A stretch of DNA of 64,000 nucleotides from Streptomyces calvus (GTDB taxonomy: Bacteria; Actinomycetota; Actinomycetes; Streptomycetales; Streptomycetaceae), in assembly GCF_006782915.1 (NCBI RefSeq), contig NZ_VCNP01000010.1, positions 310,001 to 374,000 of the forward strand, read 5' to 3'. The translations under genes were made by a program, and so were the position numbers. The notes under the pieces are model-generated. The model was not told where the DNA came from and did no database searches. It worked only from the letters and a program-made list of their open reading frames with translations. This document shows, piece by piece, positions 43,973 through 52,309 of the stretch; the stretch's first letter is position 1, and each line of letters starts with the position of its first letter.

Positions 43973-44919
43973 CGGGTCACCTCCTTCAGCAGCCGCTCCC
44001 AGTCGTCCAGGAAGCGGGACAGCCCGTAGCGGGCGAGCGCCGCCGCCCGTGCGCGCCCGCCGGCGAGGCGGGCGCGCAGCGGGTCGGCGACGAAGCCCCG
44101 TACGGCTTCGGTCAGTACGTCGATCCGGTTGGAGACCACCCCGGCCCCGGCCGGTACGGACTCGGTGACCTCGGTGGTGGCGAGGGCGACGACGGGCATG
44201 CCCAGGTGCATCGTCTCCAGCAGGGACAGCCCGAGCGACGTCCGGCGCACCGGGTGGACGTGGACGCGGCGGCGGGACATCTCCGTGTGCGGGCGGGCCT
44301 GGGTGAGTTCGTGGGCGCGGCAGCGGTCGGGCGGCAGGGCGAGGTGTTCGGCCAGGTGCTCGGTGCGCAGGCCCAAGACGTCGAGGGGTGCGGCGGCGGC
44401 GAAGGCGGGCAGCAGGTCGGTGCGGGTGGCGCGGCCGCGCCTGACCGGCTCGTTGACGACGACGGCGGCGCGCGGCAGTTCACCGGTCCAGCGGTGGCCG
44501 GGGTCGACGACGCCGTGCTCGGTGACGGCGGTCGGGGCCGGACCGGCGTCCCGCATCAGGCGGTTGAAGTGGGTGACGTGGGCGAGGGTGACGCCGGGGA
44601 TGTCCGCGGCCGGGTGGCGGGTGTCGGGGACGTTCCCGTGCGGTGCGTCGTGCTCCACGTGGACCAGGGGCGGGCGGCGGCCCAGCAGGCGGTCGCCCAG
44701 GGCGGGTTCGTGCGGCCGTTGCAGCACGACGACGTCGATGTGCTCGTCGCGCAGGCGTTCCGCGGGCACTTCGACGACCGAGTCGGGCCAGTCGAAGGTG
44801 CGGGCGCGGCCGAGTCCGTCGGGTCCGCGGTCCGGGGTGACGGGGACGACGCAGGTGTGCGGGCCCTGCACGAAGGCCGTGGTCCACGACCCGTGCACGT
44901 GCCACAGCAGGATCCTCAT
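43969..44919 (-). CDS. GT4-like glycosyltransferase (short)
   Basis: 316 residues. Starts MRILLWHVHGSWTTAFVQGP. The C-terminal donor lobe is conserved: RRTSLGLSLLETMHLGMPVV, ESVPAGAGVVSNRIDVLTEA. The first lobe is shorter than usual and mentions HVEHDAPHGNVPDTRHPAAD. Coupled by 4-base overlaps on both sides. Confidence 0.86.
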   Translation of the reverse strand: MRILLWHVHGSWTTAFVQGPHTCVVPVTPDRGPDGLGRARTFDWPDSVVEVPAERLRDEHIDVVVLQRPHEPALGDRLLGRRPPLVHVEHDAPHGNVPDTRHPAADIPGVTLAHVTHFNRLMRDAGPAPTAVTEHGVVDPGHRWTGELPRAAVVVNEPVRRGRATRTDLLPAFAAAAPLDVLGLRTEHLAEHLALPPDRCRAHELTQARPHTEMSRRRVHVHPVRRTSLGLSLLETMHLGMPVVALATTEVTESVPAGAGVVSNRIDVLTEAVRGFVADPLRARLAGGRARAAALARYGLSRFLDDWERLLKEVTR

Positions 44920-45914
44920 GCCACCTCCACGAGTTTGCCGACGGCGGCGACGACGTCGTGCCCGGTCACCTCGTCCAGACAGGGGTGGCCGGGAACGGGG
45001 CACTGGCGGGCGCGGGTGCCGGCGCACGGCGCGTGCTGGTCGCCGAGCAGCACGTACGGCACCCCGTACGGCCGCCAGCGCTCGGCGGGGACGACCGGCG
45101 CGAACAGCGACACCACCGGGGTGCCGACGGCGGCGGCCAGGTGTGCGGGGCCGGTGTTGCCGGTGACGACGCAGTCGGCGCCGGCGAGCACTCCGGCCAG
45201 TTCGGCGGCGCCGGTGCGGCCGCCGAGGTCGAGGGCCACCCCGGCGGCGACGTACGCGGTGAGGTCCCGCTCCCCCGCCCCGCCGGTCACCACCACCCGG
45301 TACCCGGCGGCGGCGAGTTCGCGCACCGCCTGCGCGCACCGCGCGGGACTCCAGGCGCGGGCGGGCACGCTGGCGCCCGGGTGGACGACGACGTACCGGC
45401 CGGTTCCGGTCAGCCCGTCGGCCGGGGGCGGCGGGAGGACGCGCAGCCGTCCGTCGTCGGGCCGGGGGAAACCGGCGGCCGCGGCGAGGTCGAGCGCGGC
45501 CTGTACCTCGTGGGCGTGCGGGGCGCGGTGGTGGCGCACGTCGAGGAGGGAGCCGGGGTAGTCCTCGCTGTCCGCGGCGATGAAACGGACCCCGGCCAGC
45601 CGCAGCAGCAGGGCGGTGGGCAGCGGGGACTGGTGGAAGGAGGTGAGGACCAGGGCGGTGTCGGTGCGGGTGGCGGCGACGGCGGCGAGAAGTGCGTCGA
45701 TGTCCTCGCGGTCGACCGGGGGCGGCTGCAGCCCGGTCCAGGGGGACTCCCAGACCAGTACCCGGTCCACGCCGGGCAGCAGCCGGGCGGCGGGCGCGCC
45801 CTGTGGTCCGCACAGCAGGGTGACGGTGTCGGCGCGGGCGGCGACGGCGCGTACGGCGGGCCCGGCGAGCAGCACGTCGCCGAAGCTGTCGAGCCGGGTC
45901 ACGAGGGCCTTCAC
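44916..45914 (-). CDS. Family 9 glycosyltransferase (second heptosyltransferase-like)
   Basis: 332 residues from GTG 45914. KALVTRLDSFGDVLLAGPAV at the N terminus, YVVVHPGASVPARAWSPARC and VVTGNTGPAHLAAAVGTPVV in the donor lobe, then PCAGTRARQCPVPGHPCLD with four Cys, as in several actinobacterial GT9 members. The pair of GT9 genes suggests at least two heptosyl transfers. Confidence 0.93.
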   Translation of the reverse strand: MKALVTRLDSFGDVLLAGPAVRAVAARADTVTLLCGPQGAPAARLLPGVDRVLVWESPWTGLQPPPVDREDIDALLAAVAATRTDTALVLTSFHQSPLPTALLLRLAGVRFIAADSEDYPGSLLDVRHHRAPHAHEVQAALDLAAAAGFPRPDDGRLRVLPPPPADGLTGTGRYVVVHPGASVPARAWSPARCAQAVRELAAAGYRVVVTGGAGERDLTAYVAAGVALDLGGRTGAAELAGVLAGADCVVTGNTGPAHLAAAVGTPVVSLFAPVVPAERWRPYGVPYVLLGDQHAPCAGTRARQCPVPGHPCLDEVTGHDVVAAVGKLVEVA

Positions 45915-46759
45915 GGGGCCCTCCCGACGACCGTGCCGCCGGAACCACCTACGGGACCGTCCGGTTCGGCAGCACCGGGACCGTCCGTGCGGTGCGTCCG
46001 GTCCGGTACGTCCGTGCGGTTCGCTCGGTCCGCTCGGCTCAGGCGGTCCGCTCGGTCCGCTCGGCTCAGGCGGTCCGCACGGTCCGTGCGGTTTGTTCGC
46101 TCCGCTCGGTCTTCTCGGTCCGGGCCGGTCGCCTCCTGCCCTCTCGCCGCCTGTGCGGAACCGTCCGTTTCCGCCGCGCCCGCGGGGTCCTCCGCGCCGT
46201 CCGGGCCGTCGGGGGGCGCGGAGTCGTCGTCGTCCCGCGCAAGCCCGTTCAGCACCGTTCGTACGGCGGTCAGGAGGTCCGGGGCCACGTGCGGGGCGGT
46301 GTCCGTCTCCTCGGGGCGGGTCTGCGGGGTGGGGACGAGGATGCCGTGGGCGCCGGCGCGGCGCGCGGCCTCCATGTCGGCGCCGATGTCGCCGACGACG
46401 ACGCAGTCGGCGGGGTGCACGCAGATCCGGCCGGCCGCCCACAGCACCATGCCGGGCTGCGGTTTGCGGCAGTGGCAGCCGTCGTCCGGGCCGTGCGGGC
46501 ACAGCGCCCACACGTCGAAGGGGCCGAGGAGTTCCTCGATGCGCCGGTTGACGCGGCGGACGTCGGCCTCGCTGAGCAGGCCGCGCGCGATGCCGGACTG
46601 GTTGGTGACGACGCCGGTGCGGATCCCGCGGGCGCGCAGTGCGTCGAGTGCCTCGCGGGCGCCGTCGACGGGTCGCACCAGGTCGGGGTCGGCGTTGTAG
46701 GGGACGTCGTGGACCAGGGTGCCGTCGCGGTCGAACAGGACCGCCTTCACCGGGCTCAT
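45911..46759 (-). CDS. Heptose bisphosphate phosphatase (GmhB-like HAD) with repetitive tail
   Basis: 282 residues. HAD motif I AVLFDRDGT with Asp10 and Asp12, VVTNQSGIARG (motif II), the zinc site CPHGPDDGCHCRKPQPG and VVVGDIGADMEAARRAG (motif III/IV). Removes the 7-phosphate from heptose 1,7-bisphosphate. The catalytic domain ends near residue 175; the remaining 105 residues are a charged low-complexity tail including ADRLSRADR twice, coded by an exact 27-bp repeat (46022-46075). Usual family length is about 180, so the tail is unusual. Confidence 0.92.
   Translation of the reverse strand: MSPVKAVLFDRDGTLVHDVPYNADPDLVRPVDGAREALDALRARGIRTGVVTNQSGIARGLLSEADVRRVNRRIEELLGPFDVWALCPHGPDDGCHCRKPQPGMVLWAAGRICVHPADCVVVGDIGADMEAARRAGAHGILVPTPQTRPEETDTAPHVAPDLLTAVRTVLNGLARDDDDSAPPDGPDGAEDPAGAAETDGSAQAARGQEATGPDREDRAERTNRTDRADRLSRADRADRLSRADRANRTDVPDRTHRTDGPGAAEPDGPVGGSGGTVVGRAP
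46022..46075. repeat. Exact 27-bp direct repeat in the GmhB-like tail
   Basis: CGCTCGGTCCGCTCGGCTCA... is repeated exactly at 46022-46048 and 46049-46075, in frame, with looser copies on both sides (GGTCCGTGCGGT, GGTTCGCTCGGT). Confidence 0.85.
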
Positions 46760-47763
46760 CGGACCGTCTCCCGCCAGGCGGTGGCGTTGCGGTGGCGCCA
46801 GGCGCCGGCCAGCCGGTGCCAGGTCGCTGCGGGCGGGATGGCCACGCTGGTGACCAGCATGGTCGTCACCTCCTCACGGGTCCGCGGTCCGGGGACGATG
46901 CGGGCGCGGGCGAACTCGGCGGTGCCGGCCGCCCAGCCCAGCGCGCAGGCGCCGGCCGCCCGGCGGTGTCCGGTGGCGGCGAGGGCGCAGGCGGCGGCCC
47001 CGGCTGCGGTGATCGCGGCGTGCCGGCGGATCCGGCCGCGCGGCGCGACCGCCTTGTCCCACCAGTCGGGCCCGTGCAGGTGCCGCATCAGGGCGTCGTC
47101 GGCGTTGCCGCGCTGCTGCGTGAGCGAGGCCCAGCGGGAGGCGGGGCGCACCGGGTGCAGGGTGGTGCGGCGGCCCCGGCGGATGCGCCAGCCGGCGTCG
47201 AGGAGGCGCAGCGCGAGATCGGCGTCCTCGCGGAAGGCGCGGGGGAAGCGTTCGTCGAAGCCGCCGACCTGTCGCAGGGCCTCCGTGCGGTAGGCCATGT
47301 CGGCGGTGATCCAGCGGGCCCGGGCGAGCCCTGCGGTGCCGCGCTCCCAGTCGGTGGGGCGGCGCCCGCCGGGCAGCGGCACGGTGATGACGCCCTGGAC
47401 GCCGGCGGTGTCGGGGGACGCCTCCTTGAGGTCGTGGACGAGCTGCGTGTACCAGTGGGGTCCGACCTGCACGTCGTCGTCGAGGAAGGCGACCCAGGGC
47501 GCGGTGACGGTGCGCAGTCCGGCGTTGCGGGCGGCGGCCGGGCCGCGGCCGCCGGAGGTGACCACGGTGGTGCGGGCGCGCAGGTCGCCGAGGACCGTCA
47601 GCGCGTGTTCCAGCGTCCCGGGGTCGGCGGCGCCGGGCTCGGGCCGGTCGTCGACGAGGACGATCGCCTCGGGGTGCGGCCCCGTCGCCGCGGCCAGCGC
47701 GGCGAGGCAGTCGGCGAGGGTGTCCCGCACCAGGGTGGGGATCACCACGGCGTACGACGTCAT
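46756..47763 (-). CDS. Family 2 glycosyltransferase
   Basis: 335 residues. MTSYAVVIPTLVRDTLADCL, AARNAGLRTVTAPWVAFLDD with the DDD metal motif near residue 95 (VAFLDDDVQV), GGFDERFPRAFREDADLALR. The C-terminal 90 residues (RRHAAITAAGAAACALAATG) look membrane-associated. ATG 47763 overlaps the remnant carbamoyltransferase stop, so it was second in the ancestral operon. Confidence 0.92.
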   Translation of the reverse strand: MTSYAVVIPTLVRDTLADCLAALAAATGPHPEAIVLVDDRPEPGAADPGTLEHALTVLGDLRARTTVVTSGGRGPAAARNAGLRTVTAPWVAFLDDDVQVGPHWYTQLVHDLKEASPDTAGVQGVITVPLPGGRRPTDWERGTAGLARARWITADMAYRTEALRQVGGFDERFPRAFREDADLALRLLDAGWRIRRGRRTTLHPVRPASRWASLTQQRGNADDALMRHLHGPDWWDKAVAPRGRIRRHAAITAAGAAACALAATGHRRAAGACALGWAAGTAEFARARIVPGPRTREEVTTMLVTSVAIPPAATWHRLAGAWRHRNATAWRETVR

Positions 47764-47978
47764 CCGAGCGCCCTCCCCCTGCGCACCGCGTACGGGCCGA
47801 TGGCCGGCGGGTCGACGGGGGCGGAGCCGAAGCAGTCCAGGGCGGAGAACGGCAGCGGGCGCTTGCCGTGCTTGCGCCTGCTGAAGCGCTCCTCCTCGGC
47901 CGCCGCCACGGTCCGGCCGTCGACGACCAGGGCGGCGGCGGGGTCGTGGAACAGGGCGTTGATTCCGAGGGTGCGCAT
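47760..47978 (-). pseudogene. Carbamoyltransferase with in-frame internal deletion
   Basis: 72 codons from ATG 47978. Residues 1-46 (MRTLGINALFHDPAAALVVD, EEERFSRRKHGKR) are the unmistakable N terminus of NodU/CmcH-type carbamoyltransferases, normally about 550-600 residues. Residues 47-72 (LDCFGSAPVDPPAIGPYAVR) resemble the extreme C terminus of the same family. The junction is near 47840. All catalytic regions between are missing, but the stop still overlaps the next start (ATGA). Interpreted as an internal deletion that kept frame and coupling; an active enzyme is not expected. Confidence 0.8.
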
Positions 47979-48138
47979 GGGGTGGATGCTCCGTCCCTGT
48001 GACATGTGGTGCCGCGGGGAGGCGGGTGCCGCACTCGCAGCTGTCTCAAACACTTGGAGACAGCTCAGCACGGTCTGCGCTGGTACGCGATGGTTCGCAG
48101 TGCTTTGTCCGGTGGTACCTGTGCCCGTGCGGGACGGT

Positions 48139-48333
48139 TCAGGCAGCCTCCGCCCGCGAGAACCAGCCAACGGTGCGGGCCAGGCCCTCGGTCCAGCCGG
48201 TACGGGGCTGCCGGCCGGGTTGTTCCCGGGCCAGCCGGGTGTCGGGGCGGCGGCGGCCCGGGTCGTCCACGGGCCGGTCCACGAACCGGCTGGAGCCGGC
48301 CCGCCGCATCGTCGGCCTGACCGCTCCGCCTCC
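48139..48333 (-). pseudogene. C-terminal fragment of a nucleotide-sugar epimerase/decarboxylase (SDR)
   Basis: Read towards the stop at 48139-48141 the fragment gives RPVDDPGRRRPDTRLAREQP, RTGWTEGLARTVGWFSRAEA. This is the C-terminal signature of extended SDRs such as UDP-glucuronate decarboxylase/dTDP-glucose dehydratase (DDP.RR.PD...A...LGW.P...EGL..T..WF). The NAD-binding and catalytic parts are absent; homology ends near 48330, where an opposing fragment begins. Confidence 0.75.
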
Positions 48334-48335
48334 CG

Positions 48336-48560
48336 GACCCGGCGAAGGACTATGCGACCACCGACTCCGACCTGATCACCCGCCGCGTCCTCGCCGGGGC
48401 CTCGCGCAACGGCGTCATCCTGCTCCACGACCTCCACGACCTCCACGACGGCACGGTCCCGGCCGTCCCCGGCATCATCGACGCGCTGAAGAAGCGGGGC
48501 TTCGTCTTCGTGACGGCCCTCAGCTCCTCGCTCCGGGAACGGCGGAACCGGGAGAGGTCT
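48336..48560 (+). pseudogene. C-terminal fragment of a polysaccharide deacetylase
   Basis: Frame starting near 48336: DPAKDYATTDSDLITRRVLA, then NGVILLHDLHDLHDGTVPAV and IIDALKKRGFVFVTALSSS. This is the end of a CE4/NodB deacetylase; the NodB motifs 1-3 are missing, and no start codon or ribosome site is present. CTCCACGAC is present three times in tandem (LHDLHDLHD), probably a small expansion of the LLHD motif. The frame runs on into repeats to a stop at 48786. Confidence 0.75.
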
Positions 48561-48639
48561 ACCGGTGAGGGCGACGGTCGTGCGGGTACGGACGTCGAGC
48601 GGGACACGACGACCGACCCGGCACGGCGGTCCGCCGACC

Positions 48640-48800
48640 GGGTATGGCGGTCCGAGGACCAGGTCGGCAGTCCGCCCACCGGGTACGGCAGTCCGCCAGC
48701 CGGGCACGGCAGTCTGTCGGCCCGGCACGGCAGTCCGTCGACCGTAGGCGGCGGTGCCTGCCCGGGTACGGCAGTCCGTCGACCGTAGGCGGCGGTGCGG
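48640..48800. repeat. Short direct repeats including an exact 31-bp pair
   Basis: Modules of about 20 bp built on CGGCAGTCCG(C/T)C follow one another. A 31-bp segment beginning ACGGCAGTCCGTCGACCGTA is exact at 48727-48757 and 48768-48798. No gene is supported; the stretch leads to the promoter of the SRPBCC gene. Confidence 0.75.
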
Positions 48801-48870
48801 CGACTGGTCCGGCCGGGTGACCCGCACCCGGTCCTGCCGTCGCCCGGACGCGGTTGCCTAGGATCGTCGT

Positions 48871-49311
48871 GTGGCCACCTTCCTCGTCCAGCGCACGGCA
48901 CCCCTCCCCCTCGACGAGGCGTGGCGGAGGCTGACGGAGTGGCCCCGGCACGCGGCGGTCGTGCCCCTCACCCGGATCACGGTGACCACTCCTCCGCCGA
49001 CGGGCGTCGGCACCAGGGTCGTCGCCCGCACCGGCCTCGGCCCGCTCGCCTTCGACGACCCGATGGACGTGACGGTGTGGCGGCCCCCGGTGGACGACAC
49101 GCCGGGGCTGTGCCGCCTGGAGAAGCGGGGCCGTGTCGTGCGCGGCTGGGCGGAGATCGAGGTACGGCCCGGTCCGGGCGGGCGGACGCGGGTGCGGTGG
49201 CAGGAGGAGATCCGGCTGCGTTTCCTGCCGGCGTCCATGAACGCGGTGGTGGCACGGGCCGGCCGCCAGGTCTTCGGTCGGGCGGTGAACCGGCTGCTCC
49301 GGCAGCCGTGA
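48871..49311 (+). CDS. SRPBCC-family (START-like) protein
   Basis: 146 residues from GTG 48871 (VATFLVQRTAPLPLDEAWRR). Helix-grip fold pattern: LTEWPRHAAVVPLTRITV, central strands (FDDPMDVTVWRPP, RGWAEIEVRPGPGGRTRVRW) and a long C-terminal helix (NAVVARAGRQVFGRAVNRLL). Such proteins bind hydrophobic ligands. No neighbour indicates the ligand. Confidence 0.88.
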   Translation: MATFLVQRTAPLPLDEAWRRLTEWPRHAAVVPLTRITVTTPPPTGVGTRVVARTGLGPLAFDDPMDVTVWRPPVDDTPGLCRLEKRGRVVRGWAEIEVRPGPGGRTRVRWQEEIRLRFLPASMNAVVARAGRQVFGRAVNRLLRQP

Positions 49312-49353
49312 CACGGCAGCCGTGAGGCGACAGCCGTGAGCGACAGTCGTGAG
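49300..49353. repeat. Four 13-14-bp direct repeats at the SRPBCC stop
   Basis: (C)GGCAGCCGTGACA, CGGCAGCCGTGAGG, CGACAGCCGTGAG, CGACAGTCGTGAG in tandem; the SRPBCC stop codon lies in the first. Confidence 0.7.
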
Positions 49354-49436
49354 ACCCATCGCCTCCGCTCCCCGCCGGCTTCGCCGCCCCGACCGGTTCC
49401 GCTCCCCGGCGGTCCCGCTCCCCTGACCGGCCGCGC

Positions 49437-50588
49437 TCAGGCCACCGAGCCGATCCGGCCCGCCGGTCCGCTCCCGCCGTCGTGGTGGATCGGCGTGTGG
49501 GCGCCGGTCAGCGGCAGCCCGCTGCCGCCCCGCCGCTCCGCGACGATCTCCGCCGCGATCGACAGGGCCGTCTCCTCCGGCGTACGGGCACCCAGGTCCA
49601 GCCCGATGGGAGACCGCAGCCGGGCCAGCTCCAGCTCGCTCACGCCCACCTCACGCAGCCGCTCCAGCCGGTCCAGATGGGTGCGGCGCGAACCCATCGC
49701 ACCGACGTACGCCACCGGCAGCCGCAGCGCCAGCTTCAGCAGCGGCACGTCGAACTTCGCGTCGTGCGTCAGCACGCACAGCACCGTACGGGCGTCCACG
49801 GACGTCCGCTCCAGGTACTCGTGCGGCCACGCCACGACCACCTCGTCCGCCTCCGGGAAGCGGGCCCGCGTCGCGAACACCTCACGCGCGTCGCACACCG
49901 TCACGCGGTGGCCGAGGAACCGGCCGACCCGTACCAGCGCCGACGCGAAGTCGATCGCGCCGAACACGATCATCCGGGGCGGCGGCACCGAGGACTCCAC
50001 CAGCAGCGTCAACGGCTGACCGCACCGCGAGCCCTGCTCGCCGACCTCCAGCACGCCCGTGCGCCCGGCGTCCAGGAAGGCGCCCGCCTCCGCCGCCACC
50101 GTGCGGTCCAGCTCCGGATGGCCGCCGAAGCCGCCGTCCCGGCTGCCGTCCGCGCGCACCACGAGCGCCCGGCCCACCAACTCCCGCGGCCCGCTCACGA
50201 TCCGAGCCACCGCCGCCGCCTCCCCACGGGCGGCGGCGGCCAGTGCCGGCGCCAGCACCGCGCGGACGCGATCCGCCGCGCGCACCGGCGTGACCAGGAC
50301 GTCGATGACTCCGCCGCAGGTCAGCCCCACGGCGAAGGCGTCCTCGTCGCTGTAGCCGAAGCGTTCCAGGACGGTCTCGCCGTCCGCCAGCGCCTGCCGG
50401 CACAGCTCGTACACCGCCCCTTCCACACAGCCCCCGGACACCGACCCCACCGCCGTGCCCCCGGCATCCACCGCGAGCGCGGCGCCGGGCTGCCGCGGCG
50501 CGCTTCCGCCGACCGCCACCACCGTGGCGACCGCGAAGTCACGCCCCTGCTCCACCCACCGGTTCAGCTCCTCGGCGATGTCCAGCAT
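49437..50588 (-). CDS. xdhC: XdhC/CoxI-family molybdenum-enzyme maturation protein
   Basis: 383 residues. N-terminal XdhC domain (AVATVVAVGGSAPRQPGAAL, GSVSGGCVEGAVYE, LTCGGVIDVLV) and C-terminal Rossmann domain (RMIVFGAIDFASALVRVGRF, VCDAREVFATRARFPEADEV, AYVGAMGSRRTHLDRLERLR). Members insert sulfurated molybdenum cofactor into xanthine dehydrogenase. Downstream of the purine permease (49 bp) and the xdh operon on the same strand. Confidence 0.95.
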   Translation of the reverse strand: MLDIAEELNRWVEQGRDFAVATVVAVGGSAPRQPGAALAVDAGGTAVGSVSGGCVEGAVYELCRQALADGETVLERFGYSDEDAFAVGLTCGGVIDVLVTPVRAADRVRAVLAPALAAAARGEAAAVARIVSGPRELVGRALVVRADGSRDGGFGGHPELDRTVAAEAGAFLDAGRTGVLEVGEQGSRCGQPLTLLVESSVPPPRMIVFGAIDFASALVRVGRFLGHRVTVCDAREVFATRARFPEADEVVVAWPHEYLERTSVDARTVLCVLTHDAKFDVPLLKLALRLPVAYVGAMGSRRTHLDRLERLREVGVSELELARLRSPIGLDLGARTPEETALSIAAEIVAERRGGSGLPLTGAHTPIHHDGGSGPAGRIGSVA

Positions 50589-50637
50589 GTCTTCAGTGTC
50601 CTCCGGGTTCGTGTGGAAGGTTGCGTGCGGCGGCGGG

Positions 50638-52095
50638 CTAGTGCACGCCCAGCCAGCTCTCGATTGGGGCGAGGCCGAAGTAGACGAGGAAGACCAGCGT
50701 CAGGCCCCACATGAAGGCGCCGATCTCCCGGGCCCTGCCCTGGGCGGTCCTGACGGCCGCGTAGGAGATGACTCCGGCGGCCACGCCCGCGGTGATGGAG
50801 TAGGTGAACGGCATGATCACCACGGTGAGGAACACCGGGATCGCCGTGGCCCGGTCGGCCCAGTCGACATGGCGGGCGTTCATCATCATCATGGCGCCGA
50901 TCACCACCAGCGCGGCGGCGGCCACCTCGCCCGGCACGATCGCCGTCAGCGGGGTGAAGAACAGGCAGGCGGCGAAGAACAGCCCGGTGACGACGGAGGA
51001 CAGGCCCGTACGGGCGCCCTCGCCGACGCCGGTCGCCGACTCCACGAACACCGTCTGCCCGGACGCGCCGGAGACACCGCCGATCGCACCGCCGGCGCCG
51101 TCGATGAACAGCGCCCTGGACAGGCCCGGCATCCGGCCCCTGTCGTCGGCGAGTCCCGCCTCCGTGCCCACGCCGATGATCGTCGCCATCGCGTCGAAGA
51201 AGCCGGCCAGCACCAGGGTGAACACGATCATGCCGACGGTCATCGCGCCGACCTCGGCCCAGCCGCCGAACTCGACGTCGCCGAAGACGGAGAAGTCGGG
51301 CATCGAGACGGCGCCGCCGTGCAGTTCGGGGGCGCCGCTCGCCCACTGCTTCGGGTCGATGACACCGAAGGCGTTGAGGACGACGGCGAGCACGGTGCCG
51401 CCGACGATGCCGATGAGGATGGCGCCGGGGACGCCCCGCGCCTGCAGCATGAAGATCGCCAGCAGCGTGAGGGCGAACAGCAGCACCGGCCAGCCGGCCA
51501 GTTCGCCGGCCGGGCCGAGCGTGACCGGCGTGGCCTCGCCCCGGTGCACGAATCCGGCCTTGTAGAAGCCGATCAGGGCGACGAACAGGCCGATGCCCAT
51601 GGTGATGGCGTGCTTGAGCGCGAGCGGTATCGCGTTCATGATCATCTCGCGGAGGCCGGTGACGACCAGCAGCATGATGACCACGCCGTACATCACGCAC
51701 ATGCCCATCGCCTGCGGCCAGGTCATCTCGGGCGCGACCTGCGAGGCGAGCACGCCCGAGACGGACAGGCCGGCGGCCAGGGCGAGCGGCACCTTGCCGA
51801 AGAAGCCCATCAGCAGCGTGCTGACGGCGGCGGCCAAGGCGGTCGCGGTGATCAGGGCGGTGCGGCCGAGGGTGTTCCCGGCGGCGTCCTCGCCGGACAG
51901 GATCAGCGGGTTGAGCAGGAGGATGTACGCCATCGCCATGAAGGTGGTGACGCCACCGCGCACTTCACGGGCGACGGTGGATCCTCGGTGCGTGATGTGG
52001 AAGTACCGGTCGAGCCAGGACCGTCCGGCCGGGACGCGGGTTCCCGCGCCCGCGTCCTCGGCGGTGGTCCTCGGCTCCACGGACTGCTGGGTCAT
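50638..52095 (-). CDS. Purine (adenine/guanine/hypoxanthine-type) permease, NCS2/AzgA family
   Basis: Membrane importer, 485 residues with about 12-14 hydrophobic segments. The AzgA-type start DRYFHITHRGSTVAREVRGG, TTFMAMAYILLLNPLILSGE and substrate region FFDAMATIIGVGTEAGLADD with GVSGASGQTVFVESATGVGE are present. ATG 52095 has a GGGAG site; an in-frame ATG 15 bp upstream is less well placed. Supplies purine to the dehydrogenase encoded upstream. Adenine/guanine/hypoxanthine specificity is by family; urate transport cannot be excluded. Confidence 0.94.
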   Translation of the reverse strand: MTQQSVEPRTTAEDAGAGTRVPAGRSWLDRYFHITHRGSTVAREVRGGVTTFMAMAYILLLNPLILSGEDAAGNTLGRTALITATALAAAVSTLLMGFFGKVPLALAAGLSVSGVLASQVAPEMTWPQAMGMCVMYGVVIMLLVVTGLREMIMNAIPLALKHAITMGIGLFVALIGFYKAGFVHRGEATPVTLGPAGELAGWPVLLFALTLLAIFMLQARGVPGAILIGIVGGTVLAVVLNAFGVIDPKQWASGAPELHGGAVSMPDFSVFGDVEFGGWAEVGAMTVGMIVFTLVLAGFFDAMATIIGVGTEAGLADDRGRMPGLSRALFIDGAGGAIGGVSGASGQTVFVESATGVGEGARTGLSSVVTGLFFAACLFFTPLTAIVPGEVAAAALVVIGAMMMMNARHVDWADRATAIPVFLTVVIMPFTYSITAGVAAGVISYAAVRTAQGRAREIGAFMWGLTLVFLVYFGLAPIESWLGVH

Positions 52096-52309
52096 GGTGC
52101 CATCTCCCAAGGTTCACAGGGGCCCCCGTGGCTTCGGCGAAGCGCACGGGATTTGGGAGGTGCCAGACCCGGGGGACGGCCCGGTACTGCACCTTCGGTG
52201 GGGTACGGCGCCGGGGCCGTCTCGGGGTGTCGGCGGTCGCCCGGCGCCGGGTGCCGCCGCGCCCGCCCGTGCCGCCCTGCGGGGGCCGGGGTGCGCGACG
52301 GCGACGGGG

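Noticed and set aside
48510-48788. Plus-strand ORF of 92 codons as an independent gene
   Set aside because: It is the continuation of the truncated deacetylase frame into repeat DNA, with an internal GTG and no ribosome site.
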